Below, one piece after another: positions 1-5,030 of a stretch of DNA of 5,033 bases. The position numbers and the translations under genes were made by a program. Below the pieces are notes generated by a model that saw only the letters and a program-made list of their open reading frames with translations, was not told where the DNA came from and did not search any database. This stretch comes from Vibrio sp. UBA2441 (GTDB lineage: Bacteria; Pseudomonadota; Gammaproteobacteria; Enterobacterales; Vibrionaceae), in NCBI GenBank assembly GCA_002342685.1, contig DDQN01000001.1, positions 1-5,033 on the forward strand, written 5' to 3'. Each line of letters starts with the position of its first letter. Position 1 is the first letter of the stretch.

Positions 1-17
1 AATTACGCAACAAAGCC
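1..17 (-). mobile_element. IS end (IS5 family, IS903-like), inward-facing tip
   Basis: Read on the minus strand, this is GGCTTTGTTGCGTAATT, the exact reverse complement of positions 5014-5030. IS903-group elements of the IS5 family have terminal repeats beginning GGCTTTGTTG, so the family call rests on the first ten bases. The outer tip is at position 17 and the body of the element would lie to the left, outside the window. No transposase is visible, so neither the element nor its orientation can be named. Confidence 0.75.
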
Positions 18-23
18 GCTTCA

Positions 24-127
24 ATGCGTAATCCGGTGCGTCCTGCACGTCAGTTTTTCTATTTGCCATACCCTGTATTTATTCATGACTCGCTAATGTA
101 AGATTTTTCTAAACTCATTTTTGTCCA
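24..127 (+). repeat. Left copy of a diverged border direct repeat
   Basis: This 104-base stretch aligns with 4905-5007 (103 bases) in the same orientation with a single one-base gap. Both copies start with ATGCG, share TTTGCCATACC, ATTCATGA, ATGT and GATTT in the same order, and end in TTTTGTCCA. In the part from position 62 onward I count about 47 matches in 66 columns; the first part is poorly conserved apart from its ends. It begins six bases inside the left IS tip. This copy has no open frame through the shared part. Its nature is unknown: it could be a relic of a duplicated gene segment or of another mobile element. Confidence 0.6.
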
Positions 128-205
128 GAACCTTCACAGTTGGCACTTCGTAACGCAGAAGTACCCCAATACGTGTTTAGAACGCATGAAACCATCATGA
201 GATTT

Positions 206-246
206 ATTTGTGAAACAGGCTGTTTCCCAATTTGTGTAACAGGCTG
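206..246 (+). repeat. Tandem duplication, 24-base period
   Basis: ATTTGTGAAACAGGCTG (206-222) recurs as ATTTGTGTAACAGGCTG (230-246), differing at one base. The first copy runs into a tight palindrome, GAAACAG-G-CTGTTTC (212-226). Confidence 0.85.
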
Positions 247-257
247 CTGCACAAATT
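229..257. repeat. Inverted repeat, 8-base arms
   Basis: AATTTGTG (229-236) and CACAAATT (250-257) are perfect inverted repeats around a 13-base loop. The hairpin overlaps the second copy of the 24-base duplication. There is no following T-run, so it is not a typical terminator. Confidence 0.7.
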
Positions 258-290
258 ACTCTGAATCAAAAATGCCCCATTTTAAGTTAG

Positions 291-324
291 AGCTTTAATT
301 CACCTCACAGCTTTAATTCACCTC
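291..324 (+). repeat. Perfect 16-base tandem repeat
   Basis: AGCTTTAATTCACCTC occurs at 291-306 and again at 309-324, separated by two bases (period 18). It is exact and recent-looking, in non-coding DNA. Confidence 0.9.
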
Positions 325-585
325 CAAGGTGTTCATATCGATTTGCCATACATTTTCTCATGTGAGTAATGGGAATGGTTTTTCATTTCACTGTCACTCA
401 CTTATTCCCCCTTTGCGAGCGTAAAGGCCTTATCATCATTCAACTAGATTCAATCACTCAGTTCCTCGCGGAGTTAAGAATAACAGCGGAGTAAACCCCC
501 TCTAAATTAATAGCCAAATTTACCGTACCATACGGGTGATATCTTTGCTGCAAAATTACTGACTGGAAACACTGATTACAGAAAA

Positions 586-634
586 CCATCGCTTAACATT
601 ACCAGTTCAGAAAATAATATATTGATGGCGATGG
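586..634 (-). terminator. Weak possible terminator downstream of the CDF gene
   Basis: CCATCGC (586-592) and GCGATGG (628-634) form a perfect 7-base inverted repeat just past the 3' end of the CDF gene. On the minus strand the second arm is followed by TTTTC. The 35-base loop is too long for a standard intrinsic terminator, so the call is tentative. Confidence 0.25.
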
Positions 635-651
635 CTTAAATCTAGCTGAGG

Positions 652-1584
652 TTAGCTATAATTTTGGCAAGTTTCATTGCTAAATTTTACTTCTTTTTCA
701 ATAGCCTCGATAATAATTTCAGTATATGACTCTGAGTAATGTTTGCTTATCAGCTCCCTAGCTCTTTTTTTCAATTCCATGAAACTACGTACATTTATAT
801 CATCTTCTTCCGGATTCAATATAATTGTTACCCAGGTATGTCGTCCGGTTTTTATTATATCCAAAGCAACTATATTTAGCTTGTATTCAAGGCTTAGCAA
901 AGCGACTTCCTTTTCTATTGGAGCTACGAATTCTTCACTTGGCCTCGCCAATAGCAATTCGCGAACACCACCTTTTACCAATTTTATTGGCTCACCAATA
1001 AAGGCCAAACTAAAAATGATCACTAAAATTTGATCTATATATCTAGATATCCAAGCAAAGGGGGTAGATGCCAGCAATAAGACAATCACAAGCGCTAAAC
1101 CAATAGCACCTGAAATTACGGCATTAATCAGCCATGCTTGTTTTTCGGCTTTAAGTAGATCTGACGGATTGGATCTGTAACCCAAATAACAGATATAGTA
1201 AAGAATAAAGCAGCCAGCAACAGCTGGAAACACATATATGGCCATTAGCTTTATAGCGGGATCTCGGCCCCCTGAAAGCAGAACCGGTAAATTGGATGAA
1301 ACGGCAACTACGATTAATACCAACATGGAAATACCTTTAATAAGTACTATCAGCGACTCAAAGGAATAATACCCAAGTGGAAATTCTTGATCGCTTCCTT
1401 TTAAAGTCAGGTGAGCGACCCTAATGGAAAAGAAGGCCACGATAGCCGAAATTAAGTTAAATGCTCCATCAAGCAAGATAGCTTCAGACTGCGAGTAAAT
1501 GGACATTCCAAGCCCCCATACTGATAAAACAAATGCACCAATCATTGAATATTTCAGTGATTGATGCTCAGTAAGATTCGGCAT
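652..1584 (-). CDS. CDF-type cation transporter with altered metal site
   Basis: A 310-residue protein with the length and layout of the cation diffusion facilitator (CDF) family: about six membrane helices (roughly residues 12-31, 36-56, 77-97, 113-135, 148-172, 180-197), then a soluble C-terminal domain of about 90 residues. Known CDF proteins export divalent metals such as Zn, Mn or Fe from the cytoplasm by proton exchange. The helix-2 signature is present as LLDGAFNLISA (D39). The usual loop motif appears as FPLGYYSFESL (residues 68-78). Compared by eye with E. coli YiiP, three of the four transport-site residues are changed: D49 to N43, H153 to A150 and D157 to N154. Its substrate is therefore uncertain. 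The start is supported by AGGGGA five bases upstream of the ATG. It appears to be a single-gene unit, with the alcohol dehydrogenase relic upstream on the same strand. Base use looks more AT-rich than that of the genes to its right. Confidence 0.85.
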   Translation of the reverse strand: MPNLTEHQSLKYSMIGAFVLSVWGLGMSIYSQSEAILLDGAFNLISAIVAFFSIRVAHLTLKGSDQEFPLGYYSFESLIVLIKGISMLVLIVVAVSSNLPVLLSGGRDPAIKLMAIYVFPAVAGCFILYYICYLGYRSNPSDLLKAEKQAWLINAVISGAIGLALVIVLLLASTPFAWISRYIDQILVIIFSLAFIGEPIKLVKGGVRELLLARPSEEFVAPIEKEVALLSLEYKLNIVALDIIKTGRHTWVTIILNPEEDDINVRSFMELKKRARELISKHYSESYTEIIIEAIEKEVKFSNETCQNYS

Positions 1585-1647
1585 AACGGTCCCCTATAAA
1601 TAAATAAATAAAAATCATACTAACTGAACAGAAAAATAGTGTAACAA
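1585..1647 (-). promoter_or_regulatory. Leader, RBS and possible promoter of the CDF gene
   Basis: On the minus strand AGGGGA sits five bases before the ATG and is a good ribosome binding site. Further up, TAGTAT (1617-1622) could be a -10 box, with TTACAC (1639-1644) 16 bases or TTGTTA (1642-1647) 19 bases upstream as a weak -35. The promoter call is only a by-eye match; the RBS is solid. Confidence 0.4.
1597..1612 (-). repeat. Four-unit tetranucleotide tract, (TTTA)4 on the gene strand
   Basis: Four tandem TAAA units on the plus strand lie between the possible -10 box and the ribosome binding site of the CDF gene. Four units is short for slippage, but the location is one where changes in length could alter expression. 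Confidence 0.8.
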
Positions 1648-1671
1648 GATCTGTAGCAAAACTCGTTGAGG

Positions 1672-2175
1672 TTACAAGGCTGCCGGATAAATTGCAGCTA
1701 TGTCTTCTAGCTTGGCTGGTTTTGGACTAGTCAAACCACTGACGTCGTCAGTTGCCATCGCAGCCAGTTTAGGAATATCGTCCAATTTCACACCGAGTTC
1801 AGCCAGTGAAAACGGTAATTCAAGCTGAATTCTCAATCTCCGTAGAGCTTGCTGAATAGTACCAACCCTCATCAGCTCTGCTACTTTCTGCTGCCGCTCT
1901 TTACATTCCGGTTCGATATAATCCATCACATGCGGTAACAGTAAAGCATTACATAAACCATGAGGCAAGTCGTAAACCGCCCCCAATTGATGAGCCAGTG
2001 CGTGAACATAGCCAACACTGGAATTGTTAAACGCCACGCCAACCATAAACTCAACATAAGCGATCATTTCACGTGCTTCAATATCCTGGCCATCAGCGAC
2101 CGAACGCGGCTGATAGGTTGCTATCAGACTAATCGCCTTCTCAGTGCATGCAAATGTTTGGGTGAGAAGGGGATT
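1672..2175 (-). pseudogene. 3' remnant of an iron-containing alcohol dehydrogenase
   Basis: The frame encodes the C-terminal part of a group III (iron-containing) alcohol dehydrogenase, related to Zymomonas AdhB and E. coli EutG, which interconvert alcohols and aldehydes with NAD. Recognisable blocks are KAISLIA, VADGQDIEAREM, AFNNSSVGYVHALAHQLG and DLPHGLCNALLLPHV, followed by a degenerate C-terminal helical domain ending YPAAL. The HxxxH and PHG histidines of the iron site are kept. The whole NAD-binding half and the upstream Asp and His ligands are missing. Homology fades just before a TGA at 2176-2178. The ATG at 2065-2067 lies inside the conserved block and is not a real start. After KVAELM the sequence seems about 15 residues shorter than relatives. 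A full gene would be about 380 codons; this retains fewer than half and cannot make a working enzyme. Confidence 0.85.
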
Positions 2176-2248
2176 TCAGCGGGGTGCCGATGATTAAGTT
2201 TCGTCCACAGAGGTCAAACTCTTTCTGCTGTAATTGGCGTTGATTCAT
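2141..2248 (-). other. Orphan 35-codon frame at the break point of the relic
   Basis: In a different frame from the alcohol dehydrogenase relic, an ATG at 2248 opens a 35-codon frame beginning MNQRQLQQKEFDLCGRNLI and ending at a TGA inside the relic. It could be the 5' end of an unrelated gene joined to the relic by a deletion, or pure chance. There is no Shine-Dalgarno sequence and I do not recognise the family. The flanking stretch 2249-2300 shows nothing further. Confidence 0.15.
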
Positions 2249-2300
2249 GACGTGATTTTTGCTGAAAAATTAGACACTTCCGACTTTATCAATAGCGAAG

Positions 2301-2344
2301 CACATCTGATCCCCCCTCGGATTTTTTAGAAGGGGCGGGATGTG
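2301..2344 (-). terminator. GC-rich hairpin after the regulator gene
   Basis: CACATC (2301-2306) and GATGTG (2339-2344) are perfect inverted arms enclosing a C-run (2311-2316) and a G-rich segment (GGGGCGGG). Together they give an imperfect but strong stem about 15 bases past the regulator's stop codon. No T-run follows on either strand, so it may be a non-canonical terminator or a 3' stabilising structure. Confidence 0.4.
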
Positions 2345-2358
2345 TAATAGTGTTCGTT

Positions 2359-3108
2359 CTAATCAACTATCAACAGCTCGACGTCATAACGCTCTAATTG
2401 ACGCATAATATTTTCTGGCGGTCGTTGATCTGTGATGACAACATCGATACCTGACCACAAACAAGATTGATACATCAGTTGGGTATTGAACTTACTCGAC
2501 TCAGTAACGCAGATCACTTGGGTAGACTGACTAGCCATCGCTTTTTTCAGGTTAGCGTCTGATTCTAAATCCGTGGTGATCCCTGATTCTGATAGCGCAC
2601 TAACACCAATAAACGCTTTGTTCGCCTGATATTTGTTGATCTGCTCAGTGGTCGTTTCACCTAGAATTGCATGAGAAAAATCATCGAATGACCCTCCGAG
2701 TACACGCTTCTTGATGTGTTGTTTTCCACTGAGCTCGTAAAGGCATTCCAATGAATTGCTAATCACACTGGATGGAACATCAAGGTGGTTTGCAATTGCT
2801 GTACATGTTGTTCCAGCATCAAGAAAAATAATATCATATTCATTGATAAGAGAAGCACCGAATGCGGCGAGATTTTGTTTTACTGGGCTTTCTATTTCTC
2901 TTTGCTGGAAAGAAAGGCTCACCTTTTTTTCGTCTAATATTGCTCCCCCTCGAATACGAAGGATACCTGGACGATCAGCTAGTTTTACCAAGTCTCTTCT
3001 CGCTGAGTCATAGGAAACATCATAGGATTGGCAAATCCCTTCTATTGTGATTTTTCCATGGCTTTTTATTCGAGCTTCTATCTCGATCAAACGTTCTTCT
3101 TGAATCAT
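2359..3108 (-). CDS. DeoR/GlpR-family transcriptional regulator
   Basis: A full-length 249-residue cytoplasmic DNA-binding protein of the DeoR family, which usually represses sugar or polyol catabolic genes and is released by a phosphorylated sugar intermediate. The N-terminal helix-turn-helix covers about residues 5-57: KITIEGICQSYDVSYDSARRD, then the family's RIRGGAIL at 51-58. The C-terminal sensor domain follows with its usual landmarks: DAGTT (97-101), NSL (118-120), GG (138-139), FIGVSAL (166-172), ESDANLKKAM (182-191), SSKF (204-207) and ITD (225-227). The ATG has AGGGG five bases upstream and gives the standard length. It is transcribed away from the oxidoreductase and UPF0303 pair across a 255-base spacer, the usual arrangement for a local regulator and its targets. 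I cannot assign its effector. The gene looks intact. Confidence 0.93.
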   Translation of the reverse strand: MIQEERLIEIEARIKSHGKITIEGICQSYDVSYDSARRDLVKLADRPGILRIRGGAILDEKKVSLSFQQREIESPVKQNLAAFGASLINEYDIIFLDAGTTCTAIANHLDVPSSVISNSLECLYELSGKQHIKKRVLGGSFDDFSHAILGETTTEQINKYQANKAFIGVSALSESGITTDLESDANLKKAMASQSTQVICVTESSKFNTQLMYQSCLWSGIDVVITDQRPPENIMRQLERYDVELLIVD

Positions 3109-3138
3109 TGCTACCCCTAACTATCAGCTCTAAGGGGC

Positions 3139-3147
3139 AGTATAGCA
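3139..3147 (-). promoter_or_regulatory. Extended -10 promoter of the DeoR-type gene
   Basis: The minus strand reads TGCTATACT, an extended -10 element (TGn followed by TATACT), about 30 bases upstream of the start codon. No good -35 box is present at the expected distance, which fits extended -10 promoters. Transcription would start near 3132, giving a short leader with the AGGGG site. Confidence 0.5.
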
Positions 3148-3150
3148 TAA

Positions 3151-3172
3151 GCTTAACTTCTAAACGCTTAAC
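3151..3172. promoter_or_regulatory. Possible operator at the regulator's own promoter
   Basis: GCTTAAC occurs at 3151-3157 and 3166-3172 (period 15), across the -35 area of the extended -10 promoter. Direct repeats here would suit autoregulation by the DeoR-type protein. Protein binding is inferred from placement only. Confidence 0.3.
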
Positions 3173-3184
3173 AATCTGCAAAAA

Positions 3185-3318
3185 AACTTACATCTAGCCA
3201 ATTAACTTATTGATATACGTATTTTATCATTTAAAACTTGAACTAACGTAAGTAATGGTGCATGGTAATTACTAAATTTAAGTGAATGTAAGTGTTGTGG
3301 CGTAAATGTACGCACTTA
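3185..3318. promoter_or_regulatory. Divergent control region with repeated AAGT/ACTT half sites
   Basis: The spacer between the regulator and the oxidoreductase holds several related short sites: AACTTACAT (3185-3193), CGTAAGTAATG (3247-3257), AAGTG-AATGT-AAGTG (3280-3294, a 10-base step) and CACTTA (3313-3318). ATGTAAGTG (3286-3294) is close to the reverse complement of AACTTACAT, about 100 bases away, an arrangement that could support looping. A -10/-35 pair for the plus-strand operon could not be chosen with confidence. Confidence 0.4.
3300..3313. promoter_or_regulatory. Palindrome GCGTA-N4-TACGC, candidate operator
   Basis: A perfect 5-base inverted repeat with a four-base centre lies about 50 bases upstream of the oxidoreductase start. 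It is overlapped by a second inverted pair, TAAGTG (3289-3294) and CACTTA (3313-3318). It sits where a repressor would block transcription of the operon. Confidence 0.4.
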
Positions 3319-3363
3319 AAAAACATAGTTTCACAACTACTCGTCCAGCTTGGAGAGACGAAC

Positions 3364-4413
3364 ATGACTTTATCACCGATTAAAACTGCCGTCATAGGCT
3401 ATGGCTTTTCAGCTAAAACATTCCACATCCCTTTTCTCACTACCCTAGATGAGTTTGAGCTTGTGGCGGTCAGTACAAGCAAACGAGAGGTCAAAGACGA
3501 TTGGCCAGAAGTGCAGTATTATGATCTAGCCGCAGATCTGTTAACACTATCCGATGCCGAGCTAGTGATTATTACTGCGCCTAATGATGTTCATTTCCAA
3601 CTCGCGGAAACTGCGCTTGAGAATGGTAAACACGTGATCATCGAGAAACCGTTTGTCACCGATGTAGCGGATGGTGAAGCGCTCATTGCATTAGCAAAGG
3701 AGAAAGGACTCGTTCTAAGTATTTATCACAACAGACGCTGGGACGGTGACTTCCTGACCGTGAAAAAAATGATCAATGAACAACGTTTTGGAGAACTAAA
3801 GCACTTCGAATCTCATTTTGATAGATTCCGCCCTGAGGTACGCCAACGTTGGAGGGAGCAAACAACAGAAGGTGGAGGCATCTTGTTTGATTTAGGCTCT
3901 CACCTTCTTGATCAAACGTTAACGCTGCTTGGGCTTCCAGAAGCGATCAGTGCTGATTGTAAGGTGATGCGGCAAGGCTCTATCAACGTGGATTATTTCC
4001 ACCTGATTTTACATTACCCAACTCACCTCGCGGTTCTACATGGCGATATGTTCAGCGCGGGACCGAACAAGCGCTTCACTATTAAGGGGACTGATGGCAG
4101 CTATGAAAAGTATGGTCTTGATCCTCAGGAAGAGCGCCTAATAGCAGGGAATCTACCGGACACCGATGACTGGTCAGAAGAAGAACCATCTCAGTATGGC
4201 AATTTTTACGACGCTAAAGGTTGCATTGCTGTAGCAACAGAAAGAGGCTGTTATCAAGAATACTTTCATCAGATTTCGAAAGCGATCCGTACTTCCTCTG
4301 CTTGCCCTGTCACAGCCGAAGATGCGTTGTTGAACATCCTATTGATAGAGCTCGCCATAGAGAGCAGTCGCTTAGGTAAGAAACTATTTATCAAAGATTT
4401 CCCGAGGAAGTAA
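3364..4413 (+). CDS. Gfo/Idh/MocA oxidoreductase, YdgJ/IolW-like
   Basis: A 349-residue NAD(P)-dependent oxidoreductase. The N-terminal Rossmann fold starts VIGYGFSAKTFHIPFL (residues 10-25) with the dinucleotide-binding glycines G12 and G14. EKP at 94-96 carries the family's active-site lysine. HNRRWDGDFL (122-131), ESHFDRFRPEVRQRWREQ (149-166) and DLGSHLLDQ (176-184, with D176 and H180) are blocks shared with E. coli YdgJ and its relatives. Bacillus IolW, a scyllo-inositol dehydrogenase, belongs to this neighbourhood, so a polyol, inositol or sugar-type substrate is plausible but not proven. The ATG at 3364 is chosen over an in-frame GTG at 3292: GGAGAG lies six bases upstream, family similarity starts here, and the extra 24 residues would run through the operator palindrome. 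The stop is four bases before the next gene, so the two are probably co-transcribed. Confidence 0.93.
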   Translation: MTLSPIKTAVIGYGFSAKTFHIPFLTTLDEFELVAVSTSKREVKDDWPEVQYYDLAADLLTLSDAELVIITAPNDVHFQLAETALENGKHVIIEKPFVTDVADGEALIALAKEKGLVLSIYHNRRWDGDFLTVKKMINEQRFGELKHFESHFDRFRPEVRQRWREQTTEGGGILFDLGSHLLDQTLTLLGLPEAISADCKVMRQGSINVDYFHLILHYPTHLAVLHGDMFSAGPNKRFTIKGTDGSYEKYGLDPQEERLIAGNLPDTDDWSEEEPSQYGNFYDAKGCIAVATERGCYQEYFHQISKAIRTSSACPVTAEDALLNILLIELAIESSRLGKKLFIKDFPRK

Positions 4414-4417
4414 ACTT

Positions 4418-4885
4418 ATGAGTAGCGAGCATCTAACTCAATTGTTAGCGCAAGAAACCGAGCTTCAATTCGCTCAATTCAACAATGAAACAGCATGGAA
4501 GTTGGGCTGTGAAATAAAGCAGGAGACAGAGAAACTCTCTGAATCTGTCGCCATCGAAATCTATGCTTTTGAGCAAGTTCTGTTTAGTTACGCGATGCTA
4601 AAAACAAGCAAAGATCATCAAGATTGGGCAAGGCGTAAACGCCAATCGGTATTATGTTATGGGCACAGTTCTTATTACATTGGTCAGTACAATGCCACCA
4701 AACAACGTGAATTTGAAAGTCAGGCACATATTGATGCTAGGGAATACTGTTCTCATGGCGGTTCTTTCCCTATTCGCATTAAGAATTGCGGGATTGTGGG
4801 AGCGATTACTGTGTCGGGACTCCCACAAGAAGACGACCACAATTTGGTTGTAAACACGCTACGAGAGTACTTCGCGGAGGATTAA
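4418..4885 (+). CDS. UPF0303 / haem-degrading-domain family protein
   Basis: A complete 155-residue cytoplasmic protein of the UPF0303 family, which carries the HbpS/GlcG-type 'haem-degrading' fold. Family marks are WARRKRQSV (70-78), HSSYYIG (83-89), HGGSFPI (113-119) and VGAITVSGLPQEDDH (127-141). The biochemical role of UPF0303 proteins is not settled; related domains bind haem or cofactors, or sit in catabolic operons beside dehydrogenases (GlcG, DhaG, the C-terminal part of PduO). The start ATG lies four bases after the oxidoreductase stop, with GAGGAAG (4404-4410) at the end of that gene serving as ribosome binding site. The pairing with a Gfo/Idh enzyme and a DeoR-type regulator suggests an accessory function in the same catabolic route. 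No signal peptide or membrane helix is visible, and the gene looks intact. Confidence 0.92.
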   Translation: MSSEHLTQLLAQETELQFAQFNNETAWKLGCEIKQETEKLSESVAIEIYAFEQVLFSYAMLKTSKDHQDWARRKRQSVLCYGHSSYYIGQYNATKQREFESQAHIDAREYCSHGGSFPIRIKNCGIVGAITVSGLPQEDDHNLVVNTLREYFAED

Positions 4886-4904
4886 TTTGGTTTTCGATAA
4901 ACTG

Positions 4905-5007
4905 ATGCGCAATTATCAATATTGGACATTGACCTAAGCGACTTTGCCATACCAGAGCTAATTCATGAATTACTTATGTTCGATTTCCCGAAAAGTACTT
5001 TTGTCCA
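4905..5007 (+). repeat. Right copy of the diverged border direct repeat
   Basis: Aligns with 24-127 in the same orientation (see that entry). It ends six bases before the right IS tip and starts 19 bases after the UPF0303 gene. Unlike the left copy, it has an unbroken frame through the shared part, reading DFAIPELIHELLMFDFPKS and onward into the IS end; the frame is closed upstream by a TAA at 4899-4901 and has no evident start codon. This may be a truncated gene piece. Confidence 0.6.
4991..5002. repeat. Perfect 12-base palindrome AAAAGTACTTTT
   Basis: A self-complementary sequence with no spacer lies inside the right border repeat, 12 bases from the IS tip. The left copy does not preserve the symmetry, so it may be accidental. 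Confidence 0.7.
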
Positions 5008-5013
5008 ACTTTG

Positions 5014-5030
5014 GGCTTTGTTGCGTAATT
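5014..5030 (+). mobile_element. IS end (IS5 family, IS903-like), inward-facing tip
   Basis: GGCTTTGTTGCGTAATT, the exact inverted partner of positions 1-17, with the element body to the right, outside the window. The nine bases next to this tip (CCAACTTTG) do not match those next to the left tip (GCTTCAATG). The two inner flanks are therefore not a shared 9-base target duplication, as expected if two separate IS copies bracket the segment. Confidence 0.75.

Larger units (their letters stand above)
197..298 (+). other. Doubtful 33-residue Cys-rich open frame
   Basis: Reading from ATG at 197 gives 33 codons containing two near-copies of an eight-residue unit, ICETGCFP and ICVTGCCT. The frame is open upstream as far as a stop at 110-112, but there is no other good start. 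No Shine-Dalgarno sequence precedes the ATG, and the protein resembles nothing I recognise. The repetition comes from a 24-base tandem duplication that happens to be in frame. It is most likely a chance frame in decayed DNA, listed because Cys-rich small peptides are easily missed. Confidence 0.12.
128..651. other. Gene-poor stretch with small repeats only
   Basis: No recognisable protein gene was found on either strand between the left border repeat and the end of the CDF gene. The stretch contains two short tandem duplications (206-246 and 291-324), a hairpin (229-257), the inverted repeat CCGTA-CCA-TACGG (523-535), and a third occurrence of TTTGCCATAC at 342-351. It looks like decayed or intergenic DNA beside an IS insertion. 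The only open frame with odd character is the Cys-rich one described separately. Confidence 0.6.

Noticed and set aside
206..324. CRISPR-like array
   Set aside because: There are only two copies of each of two different short units, with tiny spacers and no cas genes.
743..1033. Plus-strand open frame opposite the CDF gene
   Set aside because: It mirrors the codons of a recognisable transporter and has no protein-family character.
2065..2067. ATG as the start of a short alcohol dehydrogenase-like gene
   Set aside because: Conserved family sequence continues upstream in the same frame for over 25 codons, so this is an internal Met of a truncated gene.
1960..2193. Plus-strand open frame opposite the alcohol dehydrogenase relic
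   Set aside because: It lies antisense to recognisable dehydrogenase sequence and shows no motif of its own.
2756..3050. Two overlapping plus-strand open frames opposite the regulator
   Set aside because: They are antisense to an intact DeoR-type gene, with no start signals or family similarity.
3109..3137. Hairpin CCCCT/AGGGG hiding the regulator's ribosome binding site
   Set aside because: The likely transcription start near 3132 would leave most of the upstream arm out of the mRNA, and the stem is only five base pairs.
3292..3363. GTG start adding 24 residues to the oxidoreductase
   Set aside because: The extension has no family similarity, runs through the operator palindrome, and the ATG at 3364 has a well-placed GGAGAG site.
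4652..4853. Alternative frames inside the UPF0303 gene
   Set aside because: Both overlap strongly conserved UPF0303 motifs and show no independent evidence of coding.
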